64,000 nucleotides of DNA from Candidatus Onthoplasma faecipullorum (GCA_019120295.1 DWVI01000002.1:144869-208868); one strand, 5' to 3'; shown: positions 9,365 to 17,488, counted from the stretch's first letter. Program-made: numbers and translations. The notes: generated from the letters alone by a model not told the origin.

Positions 9365-9919
9365 TTAATTTAACGACTTATTTTGCTTTAAGTTATTAAC
9401 ACATTCCGCAATTTCATTCCAACTTTTTACCGTTGTGGCTTCTTCTATATCTCTATTTGTGTATGGGTTATAGAAAATCACATTAACATTATGTTTTGCC
9501 GCATGTTTGCACACGTTATACGTGTTATCTATTAAAACGTCCACATTTTCTTTTTGGCAAAACAGCGTTTTATTTGAACAATGCACAATTAATCTATGAT
9601 ATGGCATTTCAAATCTGCCAAGCCAATCGAGAATCGTTGAGTTTAAGGAAGAAAAGTTTGGTCTACTTGAAAGCAATATAATTTCGTCTCCTTCATTAAA
9701 CCAATTTTTTATTACTTCAACTGAGTTCTCAACTTCGAAGTAATTGTCTGCATTCTGCATAGAACTTATACGTAAAAACTTTTTAGGTTTTTCGTTTGGG
9801 TCAATAACATTAAAATTTAATTTCTTTTTGTACCTACCAGATAAAAATCTGTTTGATATCTGATATATTTTAGACGTACAATCAAGCAACGTCTGGTCTA
9901 AATCAACAACAATTTTCAT
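9365..9919 (-). CDS. HAD-family 5' nucleotidase-like phosphatase
   Basis: 184-residue cytoplasmic phosphatase of the HAD superfamily, resembling the 5'(3')-deoxyribonucleotidase/YqfW group. HAD motif I is MKIVVDLDQT (Asp6 nucleophile, Asp8 acid/base), motif II is LLSSRP, and motif IV is DVLIDN. The short region between motifs I and II fits a small helical C1 cap. Likely substrates are nucleoside monophosphates, but specificity cannot be read from sequence. AAAAGG about 8 nt before the ATG is the ribosome binding site. It follows the RadC gene by 17 bp on the same strand, suggesting an operon. Confidence 0.75.
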   Translation of the reverse strand: MKIVVDLDQTLLDCTSKIYQISNRFLSGRYKKKLNFNVIDPNEKPKKFLRISSMQNADNYFEVENSVEVIKNWFNEGDEIILLSSRPNFSSLNSTILDWLGRFEMPYHRLIVHCSNKTLFCQKENVDVLIDNTYNVCKHAAKHNVNVIFYNPYTNRDIEEATTVKSWNEIAECVNNLKQNKSLN

Positions 9920-9936
9920 AATTTTGCCTTTTAATT

Positions 9937-10719
9937 TTAATTGTAAGAAAAATTTGTAACTTGACGTAAAAATGGGCTTGGCTTTCCGCGTGTGAAAATT
10001 TGGAAAAATTTATCATACATTTCCTTTAATTTACCTTCTCTACCAAACGAATAATGCGTCACTTCATTTAGTATAATATGGTCACAAATGCCAATATTTA
10101 ACATGGCACACATATTTAAAATTGATTGAGTGGTTTCAATGTCTTGCTCACTAGGGTACGCTTCGCCATTTGGGTGAGTGTGGAAAAGCACTATTGACGC
10201 GACCGAACCTAATGCTATTTGCTCAGCAAGACCTTTTAAATCTATGTTGATTGTGCAATCGTCTATACCCTTAATTTCAAATTTGTTAACAATTTTGCAC
10301 GCCTTGTTTAGGCACACAACATACAAATATTCATGCCCTTTAATCTCAAAATTAGAGCGGAAATAATCGACGCATTGGCGAGTGGTTTTCAAATACACTT
10401 TACCAGACTCTATTTTTTCCTGCTTGTACATTTCAAACACATCGGGCAACATATTCAAAAAAATTGCCGTTTCTTCACCAACACCTGGTTGTTTAATTAA
10501 TTCGCTAATCGGCGCGTCCAACACTTGTGAAAAGCCTTCAAATCTATTAATTAAAATGTGAGCAAGTTTGTTAGTGTCCTTCCTTGAAATGGTATATGTT
10601 AAAAGTAGTTCCAACACTTCGTGTGGCGCAAGAGATTTAACACCATAATTTTTAACCTTATCCCTTAATCTTTGGCGATGCCCTGAGTGTATGCCATTTT
10701 CTTCTGTGATTTGTTCCAT
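9937..10719 (-). CDS. RadC/JAB-domain protein (paralogue 1)
   Basis: 260-residue RadC-family protein. A helix-hairpin-helix region (GVGEETA, about 79-85) precedes an MPN+/JAMM metalloprotease-like domain with His180, His182 and Asp193 in HTHPNGEAYPSEQD, the full zinc-binding set. The N-terminal part carries the GHRQRLRD variant shared with the second copy at 33283-34080. The family is widespread, but its biochemical role is unsettled; the old DNA-repair assignment is doubtful. ATG 10719 is chosen because AAGGA precedes it by 7 nt; the ATG at 10749 has none. Co-oriented with the nucleotidase gene 17 bp downstream. Confidence 0.85.
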   Translation of the reverse strand: MEQITEENGIHSGHRQRLRDKVKNYGVKSLAPHEVLELLLTYTISRKDTNKLAHILINRFEGFSQVLDAPISELIKQPGVGEETAIFLNMLPDVFEMYKQEKIESGKVYLKTTRQCVDYFRSNFEIKGHEYLYVVCLNKACKIVNKFEIKGIDDCTINIDLKGLAEQIALGSVASIVLFHTHPNGEAYPSEQDIETTQSILNMCAMLNIGICDHIILNEVTHYSFGREGKLKEMYDKFFQIFTRGKPSPFLRQVTNFSYN

Positions 10720-10796
10720 AATTTTTTCCTTGCGATTTATTTTACACAATTTATTTTAATTTTACAAGTATATTTTTTAAAATTTTATTTAAAACG

Positions 10797-10826
10797 TTTA
10801 TAAACATTTTTTAATTGTGATATAAT
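10797..10826 (+). promoter_or_regulatory. Promoter of the htrA-like gene
   Basis: -35 TTTATA (10797-10802), 18-bp spacer, -10 TATAAT (10821-10826) with the extended TGA before it. Transcription should start near 10833. Confidence 0.65.
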
Positions 10827-10832
10827 AATCAT

Positions 10833-10850
10833 TAAGATAATTTTATCTTA
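10833..10850. promoter_or_regulatory. 18-bp palindrome at the start of the htrA transcript
   Basis: TAAGATAA-TT-TTATCTTA, perfect 8-bp arms, starting 6 nt after the -10 box. Its position suits a repressor operator; the 2-nt centre is too tight for a good RNA hairpin. Confidence 0.5.
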
Positions 10851-10908
10851 CAAAATAAGTGAACACAAAAGATTTAACCTTACAAATTAATTAACGAACG
10901 AGGGGAAA

Positions 10909-12327
10909 ATGAAAAAATTAAGATATTTTTTACTTTTATTAATTTTATTGCCTTGCACGCTTTTGTTAGGCGGCTGTTTAAACAACACGGCATATGTAAC
11001 AAACATCGAAAAAACGCAGACGCTAGATAATATGGACATTTACACCGTCACTTACTCAGACGGAACAACCAGCAACTTTTCAGTTGAAAACGGAACAGAC
11101 GGTGAAGACCTAAAAATTCAAGACATATTCAATTATCTAATCGAACTTGATCCAGACCTTTACACAAACGACGAAGAAGGTTTTAAACAATTTTTGCAAG
11201 ATTATTTAACTATACAAATTGACGAAAACGACGAAAAAACAGCAATCAACAAAGCTCTTTTATCTGCCGTTTCAGTTTATAGTGAATTTCCAACCTATGG
11301 TGGCGACACAAGTGTTGGTGCTGGCGCAGGCGTGGTTTACGAAATGGGAGACGAATATAGTTACATTGTTACAAACTATCACGTTGTATATTACGTAAAC
11401 TCAACAACTAGCAATAAAATAGCACGTAATATTTACGTTTATCTTTACGGCTCAGATGTTAGTGTGACAAGTTCGAACAGCATAACAAATTCTATAAATT
11501 TTGGCGGAGATGCTATTAAATGTGAATACATTGGCGGAAGTATGAATTATGATATTGCTGTGCTTCGCGTTAACACATCTGATTTAAAAGAAGTAAACGA
11601 AAATGTGCGTGCAGTTGACATAGCCACTGGTTATGAAGTTGGAGATACCGCCATCGCAATAGGTAACCCAGAAGGCGACGGCGTAAGCGTTACAAAAGGG
11701 ATAGTAAGTGTTGATAGCGAACCTTTAACTATGACAGGTGCAGACGATAGAACCACAATCACTTTCAGAGTTATGCGAATTGACGCAGCAGTTAACGGCG
11801 GAAACTCTGGTGGCGGACTATTTAATAGTAACGGCGAACTAATAGGAATTGTCAATGCAAAACTTATGTATGCGTCTGACGGCACTCCGATTGACAACAT
11901 GTCATACGCCCTACCATTTAACAATATCACACAAGTTGCAAATAACATTATTGACAACTATGAAAGCAATAATAGAGCCGTTGGAGTTACAAAATTGATG
12001 TTGGGCGTAAGCATCGAGTGCGTTAATAGGCAAAATATTTATAACCCCTTAACCGGTGAAAGCACTATTTATGACGAAAGCGTGATAACAGCAATTAGTG
12101 GAGACAGTATAGCATATTCACACGGTTTGGAAGTTGGCGAAACATTTTCAGCAATAACCATCAACGGCGAAAGGCAAGATTTTTCTAGATATTATGACCT
12201 TGAAAACGCTCTAATTTCTATTCGCGTTGGTGACAACGTTCAAATATACGTTGAAACACAAAATCACGTTGAAACAATGATTGATTTAGAAATTATCACA
12301 CCAAATATGCTTCAAAGCATAATCTAA
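10909..12327 (+). CDS. HtrA/DegP-type serine protease lipoprotein
   Basis: Surface quality-control protease attached to the outer face of the membrane. A type II signal peptide ends in the lipobox LLLGGC (Cys23). The trypsin-like domain carries the triad His158 (TNYHVV), Asp215 (NYDIAVL) and Ser300 (GGNSGGG). A C-terminal PDZ-like domain spans about 365-465. Most Gram-positive HtrA proteins have a transmembrane anchor, so lipid anchoring is a variation. Residues 25-115 form an extra segment of unknown role between anchor and protease. GAGGGG just before ATG 10909 is the ribosome binding site. Monocistronic, with its own promoter, a palindrome in the leader and a shared terminator. Confidence 0.9.
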   Translation: MKKLRYFLLLLILLPCTLLLGGCLNNTAYVTNIEKTQTLDNMDIYTVTYSDGTTSNFSVENGTDGEDLKIQDIFNYLIELDPDLYTNDEEGFKQFLQDYLTIQIDENDEKTAINKALLSAVSVYSEFPTYGGDTSVGAGAGVVYEMGDEYSYIVTNYHVVYYVNSTTSNKIARNIYVYLYGSDVSVTSSNSITNSINFGGDAIKCEYIGGSMNYDIAVLRVNTSDLKEVNENVRAVDIATGYEVGDTAIAIGNPEGDGVSVTKGIVSVDSEPLTMTGADDRTTITFRVMRIDAAVNGGNSGGGLFNSNGELIGIVNAKLMYASDGTPIDNMSYALPFNNITQVANNIIDNYESNNRAVGVTKLMLGVSIECVNRQNIYNPLTGESTIYDESVITAISGDSIAYSHGLEVGETFSAITINGERQDFSRYYDLENALISIRVGDNVQIYVETQNHVETMIDLEIITPNMLQSII

Positions 12328-12460
12328 TAAACATTTTATAATTAAAAATTACGCCTAATTAATTTAAAATAAAATTGTCATTTAACATGATTAAAAATAA
12401 TTTTAAAAATCAATATTAAAATAATATCATTTTAATAAAATGCAAATAACCATAAAAAAT

Positions 12461-12488
12461 AAAAAATGGGAGTTCGCTCTCATTTTTT
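12461..12488. terminator. Bidirectional terminator with TTCG loop
   Basis: Arms 12461-12472 and 12477-12488 (AAAAAATGGGAG / CTCTCATTTTTT, one G-U pair) close a TTCG tetraloop. It serves htrA (+) and the convergent argS (-). Confidence 0.88.
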
Positions 12489-12489
12489 A

Positions 12490-14190
12490 TCACATTTCGT
12501 TTAGCGTGTCTATACAAATTAGATTAAACCCTATTTTTAGTGTATTTTTTAAATTATTAAGTAAACTTATTTTTGCGTTAATTTCAGCAGGCATGCCTTC
12601 CAAAACTTTTGTGGAAGCGTAAAATTTATTGAACACCTTGCATAGGTCCATAACTCGCTTTGCCACAAAACTTGGGTCCCTTTTTTCAAGTGCAGAGTGG
12701 CAATCAAGCGTGAAATTATTTAACATTTTAACAATGTCAAACGCGTCCGCATTTAAAACGCTATAATCAACATTTGCAAAGTTTTTATTATTTTCATTAT
12801 ATTTTCTTAAAATACTTTCAATACGAGTGTATGTGTATTGCATGTAAGGCGCGGTTTCGCCGTCGAACGAAAATGATTTTTCAGTGTCAAACACGCAGTC
12901 TTTATTTCGCTCCACTTTTAATACGCTATAATTTAACACAGCGCGCGAAACTTTACGTGCAACATCTTCTGGTTTTTCAATAGTAAACTCTCTATCTTTG
13001 ATTACGCCCTTCGCTTTATCTAGCACATATTCAAGAAGGTCAACCAACACTGCTTGTTTACCACGGCGCGAACTTATTTTTCCGTCCGGCAGGCTAAATC
13101 TACCATATGGCACATGTTCAAGTGAATTTGCATAATCTAATTTCATGAGGCATGCCACCTTAAACCACTGTTTAAAATGCAAAACTTGTTCAACCGCTGT
13201 TAAATAAATCATTTTATCAAACTTATAATCGTTATAACGCACTATTGAAGCGGATAAATCACGCGATGCATAAAGCGACGTTCCGTCACTTTTTAGCATA
13301 ATAGAAGGTGGCATATCATATTCGGATAGGTCCACAATTTGTGCCCCTTGGCTAACGGATATAAGATTTAATTCTTTTAATTTTTCAATCAACTTTGGCA
13401 CAAATTGATTGTAATACATCTCTCCCCTATAATCGTCAAACTCAACGCCTAGCAATTTAAACTTTTCAATGGCGTCCGCAAGTGAAATTTTAACAATTTT
13501 TTCATACATTGGATAAATTTCACTATCTCGCTCTTCAATTTTTTTGAAGATATCACGCGCCATTTGGCTGTACTTTTCGTCTTTTTCTTCTAATTGATTG
13601 AATTTAACATAGTAATCTTGCAGTGCGTCATTTCCGCGCTTTTCAACTTCTTCCATACTGCCAAAAAGTTGAATACCACCTATAATTTTACCAAAAGGTG
13701 TGCCATAATCACCAACGAAATTAAGGCGTTTAACAGTGTAGCCAAAAAGTTCAAATAATCTACATAAACTCTCGCCAATTATCAAAGTTTTTAAGTGGCC
13801 AATATGCAAATATTTTGCAAGGTTTGGGCTACCATAGTCAATGCAAACAACCTTACCCATTCCTTCATTTAAAATTGTTTTATTATTTGTATCTTTAAAT
13901 AAATCTGTTAAATCTTCTAAAATTAGTTTCGACAATTCACTCACATTTAGGAAAAAATTTAAATAACCATTCACAATCTCAGTTTTTTCAATGTACTTAG
14001 AAGGTTTTAATGATTTTTGAAAATTTTCCGCCACCTGCATTGGGCTAACATGCAAAACCTTTGAAAAAGTAAAACAAGGAAGGCAATAATCTCCCTTATC
14101 ACGCGATGCACTTTCAATAATTAAATTTTCTAAATCAATTTCACCTTGATAATCTATTGTGTCCGCTATAATCTTCTTTATATTTACCAT
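12490..14190 (-). CDS. argS: Arginine--tRNA ligase
   Basis: Class I synthetase charging tRNA-Arg. The 566 residues are normal for the family. An N-terminal Add-1 domain is followed by the HIGH-type signature (PNLAKYLHIGHLKT), the catalytic core, a KMSKS-loop equivalent that is degenerate as in many ArgRS (GKISSRRGKQ), and the C-terminal DALR anticodon-binding domain (MQYTYTRIESIL). It ends in TGA, which helps show that TGA is a stop here. No Shine-Dalgarno precedes the ATG. Instead a promoter (TTGCAA-17-TAAAAT) ends 6 nt before it, so the mRNA should be leaderless and a T-box is excluded. Divergent from the gluzincin-like gene. Confidence 0.96.
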   Translation of the reverse strand: MVNIKKIIADTIDYQGEIDLENLIIESASRDKGDYCLPCFTFSKVLHVSPMQVAENFQKSLKPSKYIEKTEIVNGYLNFFLNVSELSKLILEDLTDLFKDTNNKTILNEGMGKVVCIDYGSPNLAKYLHIGHLKTLIIGESLCRLFELFGYTVKRLNFVGDYGTPFGKIIGGIQLFGSMEEVEKRGNDALQDYYVKFNQLEEKDEKYSQMARDIFKKIEERDSEIYPMYEKIVKISLADAIEKFKLLGVEFDDYRGEMYYNQFVPKLIEKLKELNLISVSQGAQIVDLSEYDMPPSIMLKSDGTSLYASRDLSASIVRYNDYKFDKMIYLTAVEQVLHFKQWFKVACLMKLDYANSLEHVPYGRFSLPDGKISSRRGKQAVLVDLLEYVLDKAKGVIKDREFTIEKPEDVARKVSRAVLNYSVLKVERNKDCVFDTEKSFSFDGETAPYMQYTYTRIESILRKYNENNKNFANVDYSVLNADAFDIVKMLNNFTLDCHSALEKRDPSFVAKRVMDLCKVFNKFYASTKVLEGMPAEINAKISLLNNLKNTLKIGFNLICIDTLNEM

Positions 14191-14196
14191 GAGTTT

Positions 14197-14225
14197 ATTT
14201 TATCATAATAAACGAATTTTTGCAA
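14197..14225 (-). promoter_or_regulatory. Leaderless promoter of argS
   Basis: Minus strand: -35 TTGCAA (14220-14225), 17-bp spacer, extended -10 TGA-TAAAAT (14197-14202), then AAACTC and ATG. Transcription is expected to begin at or within 1-2 nt of the start codon. Confidence 0.7.
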
Positions 14226-14337
14226 TAGATTATCAATTTAATATACTGCTATAAAACTTAAAACGTCTAAAATTTTCCATTTTAGATTTAGATTGTAAAA
14301 AAATGCTTCGTATTTTTAACTAATTTTAAATTTGGTA

Positions 14338-14365
14338 TTGACAAATTGCATTTTAGGTTTACAAT
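14338..14365 (+). promoter_or_regulatory. Leaderless promoter of the gluzincin-like gene
   Basis: -35 TTGACA (14338-14343), 16-bp spacer, -10 TACAAT (14360-14365), then TAAGTC and ATG at 14372. No Shine-Dalgarno. Confidence 0.75.
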
Positions 14366-14371
14366 TAAGTC

Positions 14372-15124
14372 ATGAGTAAGTTATATAAAATTCCGCAGTT
14401 ATCAAATCAAGACATTTTAAATTTAATTAGTGAGTTTTTTAAAAATTTTAAAGAGCATGAAGAATATTGTAAAGACGAAGCAACAAATTTATTAAACCTT
14501 TATTATGAATATTTTATGCGCAAGTTCCATATAGACACAACTAAAATAAACACAACGCTTCATTTTAGCAAGTTATCAAAGGACGATGGTTACGCTTATC
14601 TACTTTGGGACGTTAAGCACAATTATAACGTGTATTTAGATAAAAAATATGCAAGTGGTAGACCAACTGACGCTTTTTTATATGAAAAACTTGTTTATTT
14701 AATTATTGATACAGGACATGAATTTCAACACATTGTTCAACACGAAACTTCTTCACTCGATACAGTGATTGACTTTGATATGAAAGTTGAAGATACCAAA
14801 CAGGCTTATCTTAGTAAAGTAAATAGTAGAAATAAAAAACACTTAAAGCATGCCCTAAATAAACATTTAGAAAACCTAAATATTATCCATTATAGCGAAA
14901 TTGATGCGGACGAGATGTCAACAAAAATTTCACTTATGCTTGTGGAAGATATTATAAAAAGTGCAGGTAATTTAGATGCTGATTTCATAAATTTTATGAA
15001 TGCAATAAAAGTTTTAATAATTGAAGAACACTCTGCTAGAAAAAACGGATACAAAGAATGTGAAAAAAATGAAGAGCACGCCAAACGTTATTTGCAAACC
15101 ATGGATGTCAACCTAACAATATAA
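14372..15124 (+). CDS. Gluzincin-like protein with HExxH and ExxAD motifs
   Basis: 250-residue cytoplasmic protein I cannot place in a named family. It contains GHEFQH (His116, Glu117, His120), and 55 residues later SEIDADE with Glu176 in the E-x-x-A-D form. HExxH plus a downstream ExxA(D/N) is the zinc site of gluzincin metallopeptidases such as IrrE/ImmA and M48, so a metal-dependent peptidase is plausible. No signal peptide or membrane segment. It has no ribosome binding site and a strong promoter ending 6 nt before the ATG. Divergent from argS, 181 bp away, and ended by a 17-bp perfect hairpin. Confidence 0.6.
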   Translation: MSKLYKIPQLSNQDILNLISEFFKNFKEHEEYCKDEATNLLNLYYEYFMRKFHIDTTKINTTLHFSKLSKDDGYAYLLWDVKHNYNVYLDKKYASGRPTDAFLYEKLVYLIIDTGHEFQHIVQHETSSLDTVIDFDMKVEDTKQAYLSKVNSRNKKHLKHALNKHLENLNIIHYSEIDADEMSTKISLMLVEDIIKSAGNLDADFINFMNAIKVLIIEEHSARKNGYKECEKNEEHAKRYLQTMDVNLTI

Positions 15125-15128
15125 ATCA

Positions 15129-15166
15129 AAAAAAACGAAATTAAATCACTTTAATTTCGTTTTTTT
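15129..15166. terminator. Perfect 17-bp terminator overlapping a coding end
   Basis: Arms 15129-15145 and 15150-15166 are exact inverted repeats with loop TCAC. It follows the gluzincin-like gene (+). The last codons of the convergent minus-strand gene (stop at 15141-15143) lie inside the hairpin. Confidence 0.85.
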
Positions 15167-15479
15167 GTTTTCTTATACTAGTTAATGAATAATACTCTGG
15201 GTTATCAAAAATGATTTTTGCATCTTTTGCCACCATTGTTATTCCCCAAATTGGTTGAAGATGACCATTTTGATAGTTTATGTCATCAGCAATTCTCAAT
15301 CTACCGTGCGCCATATTGATTAGTTCAATTTTTTCCTTATTTTTAAACTTACCTAACTGTGCAAAAGCATATAGCGCATTGATTGAAATACTTGAAACCA
15401 ATAATTCTTCATCGTCGCTTAAATTTTGCAATTCTTCAAATGCCACATATCTTTTCATGCTATCTATGCTTCTTTTCAT
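15141..15479 (-). CDS. Small hypothetical protein
   Basis: 112 residues, predicted soluble, with helical N- and central parts (EELQNLSDDEELLVSS) and a C-terminal beta-like end. No family recognised. AAAGGA lies about 9 nt before the ATG. The last six codons and stop fall in the perfect hairpin at 15129-15166, an arrangement that constrains its C-terminus (NEIKVI). Convergent with the gluzincin-like gene. Confidence 0.55.
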   Translation of the reverse strand: MKRSIDSMKRYVAFEELQNLSDDEELLVSSISINALYAFAQLGKFKNKEKIELINMAHGRLRIADDINYQNGHLQPIWGITMVAKDAKIIFDNPEYYSLTSIRKQKNEIKVI

Positions 15480-15626
15480 TACATCACGTCCTTTGAATTA
15501 GTTTAACATAGTAATAAATTTTTGTCAATATCATCACAAATTTTAGCTGATTAATCTATCATATTATTTAGAATATATAATTAATAGATTTAAAACGTAT
15601 TTTCTAATAAAACACTGCTTGTTTTT

Positions 15627-15980
15627 TTAATCATTATTAAATAGTCCGGCACATGCTTTTGTGTAGGCGCGAGTGAGCCCACCCGCTCCAAGCAATATTC
15701 CGCCAAAATATCTTACCACAATAACTAGGCAATTAGTTGCACCATTCTTTTTTATCACGTTTAAGATTGGATAACCGGCCGTGCCTTTTGGCTCGCCATC
15801 GTCAGAACATTTTTCACTCACCACTTCGCGATTATAAACGTATGCATAACACACATGGCGTGCTTTTTTGTGTTCTTTTCTCACGCTTTCAATTATTTTT
15901 TTAACGTCTTCAAGCGAATTTAAATCATATTTTAAGCCTATAAAACGCGATTTGTTTACTATCAATTCGTAACTATTCAT
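15627..15980 (-). CDS. YigZ/IMPACT-family protein, N-terminal domain only
   Basis: 117-residue member of UPF0029/IMPACT. Conserved motifs are present: KSRFIG at the N-terminus, KARHVCYAY, the SDDGEPKGTAGYPIL signature, and VVRYFGGILLGAGGLTRAY. Bacterial YigZ is usually about 200 residues with a C-terminal DUF1949 ferredoxin-like domain; this protein stops right after the IMPACT domain. No leftover C-terminal coding sequence is obvious downstream. No Shine-Dalgarno; the promoter TTGAAT-17-TAAAAT ends 6 nt before ATG. The family has been linked to translation regulation, but its role in bacteria is unclear. Confidence 0.85.
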   Translation of the reverse strand: MNSYELIVNKSRFIGLKYDLNSLEDVKKIIESVRKEHKKARHVCYAYVYNREVVSEKCSDDGEPKGTAGYPILNVIKKNGATNCLVIVVRYFGGILLGAGGLTRAYTKACAGLFNND

Positions 15981-15986
15981 TACGTT

Positions 15987-16015
15987 ATTTTAGCATATTA
16001 TTTATAATTATTCAA
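15987..16015 (-). promoter_or_regulatory. Leaderless promoter of the YigZ homologue
   Basis: Minus strand: -35 TTGAAT (16010-16015), 17-bp spacer, extended -10 TGC-TAAAAT (15987-15992), AACGTA, ATG. Confidence 0.7.
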
Positions 16016-16039
16016 ATAATTAAATCGTATAAAATTAAA

Positions 16040-16063
16040 AACCTAATCACTGTCGATTAGGTT
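16040..16063 (-). terminator. Terminator after the first acyltransferase gene
   Basis: Stem AACCTAATC / GATTAGGTT with a 6-nt loop, followed by a T-rich tract on the minus strand. The stop codon of the acyltransferase gene overlaps one arm. Confidence 0.7.
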
Positions 16064-16904
16064 AAATTTGAATTTTTTTAGGGTCAAGCGTTGTATATTT
16101 AAGTTCTTCATTGTATGTTTCTTCATAACATTTTTTACATTCGGTGTAAGCAAGTTTTCTTAATAATTCAAGGTTTTCTTTTGCGTTTAATTCTGCTTTT
16201 GGATAGACTGGCGGAAGAATACGCAAAGTGAAGTAATTAAATTCAACTCCGTCTTCAACAATTCCACTTGGGCGCAAAGTAATAAAAAGTGGAAGCACTG
16301 GCACATTATTTTTAACAGCGTAATGGAAGGCGCCATTTTTAAAAGGACGCACTTTTTTATAATCTCTCCACATTGCCTGTTCTGGATAAATCAAAACTTT
16401 TTTACCACGTTTTAGGTGATAATCTATGGCTTCAGTAAATTTACGCATAACACTAAACTTATTTGACAGTGGAAGATAGCCAGTGTTTCGTGCAATGTCG
16501 CCCATTTTTCCCTTCCAGTTGTTAAAATCGGCTGCAACGTAATAAATGTCCGCCCCCAACGCCTTTCTAATTGGGAAAGAATCATATTTACTTATATGAT
16601 TACACGTGACAATCGCACCACCCTTAACCTTTTTTAAATTTTCTTTACCAACAATTTGCAGTTTTAGCATTTTGCAAATTTTATTTGTGTAAATTCTAAG
16701 ACCCAAAAGGTAGTATTGTTTTTTCCACCAATTTTTAAAACCCTTCTTTATAAAATCAAAATTTTCGTCCACTGGAAGTGAACCGCTATAATCAATGGGG
16801 TCTATATCTTGGTCAAACCTTCCTTCAAGTTCGAACTCTTCTTGAATTTTATAATAATTTTTTAAGTCTTCCGGCTTTTCTTTTAACATTTTAATATCTA
16901 ACAT
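16062..16904 (-). CDS. PlsC-like 1-acylglycerol-3-phosphate acyltransferase
   Basis: 280-residue glycerolipid acyltransferase acting at the inner face of the membrane. Motif I is NHISKYD (His103, Asp108), the catalytic HX4D. Motif III appears as YPEQ (173-176) in place of the usual FPEG, and VPVLPLFI corresponds to motif IV. It transfers an acyl group to a lysophospholipid-type acceptor; the exact substrate is not shown. AAAAGGTG precedes the ATG. A second acyltransferase and a glycolipid glucosyltransferase are encoded just upstream on the same strand, separated by a small plus-strand gene. Confidence 0.82.
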   Translation of the reverse strand: MLDIKMLKEKPEDLKNYYKIQEEFELEGRFDQDIDPIDYSGSLPVDENFDFIKKGFKNWWKKQYYLLGLRIYTNKICKMLKLQIVGKENLKKVKGGAIVTCNHISKYDSFPIRKALGADIYYVAADFNNWKGKMGDIARNTGYLPLSNKFSVMRKFTEAIDYHLKRGKKVLIYPEQAMWRDYKKVRPFKNGAFHYAVKNNVPVLPLFITLRPSGIVEDGVEFNYFTLRILPPVYPKAELNAKENLELLRKLAYTECKKCYEETYNEELKYTTLDPKKIQI

Positions 16905-17223
16905 AATTAATTCACCTTTTATATTAATTGAAGTTTTATTTGAAACGCACCTACCTAGCGATGTTATTACAATTCAAAGTTAATTCAAGCAGGCGTTCAC
17001 AATTTATAGTTATATTGCAAAACAACAAAATTTAACTTGTATAATTTTTATTTATTAATATATTATATCATATTTTACGCTAAAACCAAAATAAATTGTA
17101 GTAAACCAAAAAAATTTAACAAATTAAATTAATTTGAGTATAAATTCAATTCAAATCTTAAAATTAATTGATTAATTTAGAATATTTGATTTATAATAAG
17201 AATAATATATAAAAGGAGAGAGT
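16905..17223. other. Divergent intergenic region
   Basis: 319 nt between the acyltransferase gene (-) and the small membrane protein gene (+). It holds the promoter at 17168-17197. Apart from AT-rich sequence, I see no further gene, RNA or clear operator. Confidence 0.5.
17168..17197 (+). promoter_or_regulatory. Promoter of the small membrane protein
   Basis: -35 TTGATT (17168-17173), 18-bp spacer, -10 TATAAT (17192-17197). Confidence 0.6.
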
Positions 17224-17457
17224 ATGAAAGGTTTTGTAAAATGGATGGACGATGCTCCACTTTGGCTAAAAATAGTTTTTGCTTTGCCAGTGTTAGACAT
17301 TGTTTGGGCAATTTACCGCATTGTTAAAGGTGTTGCTTACAAAAAAGTTTCTAGAATTATTGCTGGTATTGTTTGGATACTTCTTGGTTGTGTAATCTTC
17401 TGGATAATTGACATCATTTGCGTTTGTATCTGGCGTGAACCAAAAGTTTTGGCTTAA
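17224..17457 (+). CDS. Two-helix small membrane protein
   Basis: 77-residue protein with two hydrophobic segments (about 15-33 and 43-70) separated by a basic turn (KGVAYKKVSR). AAAGGAGAG is an excellent ribosome binding site. Own promoter and terminator, so it is expressed alone. It is the only plus-strand gene inside a stretch of minus-strand lipid genes; function unknown. Confidence 0.7.
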   Translation: MKGFVKWMDDAPLWLKIVFALPVLDIVWAIYRIVKGVAYKKVSRIIAGIVWILLGCVIFWIIDIICVCIWREPKVLA

Positions 17458-17464
17458 CAAAAAT

Positions 17465-17488
17465 AAGACCTTTAATAGGTCTTTTTTT
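17465..17488 (+). terminator. Terminator of the small membrane protein gene
   Basis: Stem AAGACCT / AGGTCTT (17465-17471, 17477-17483), loop TTAAT, followed by a run of T. Confidence 0.85.
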
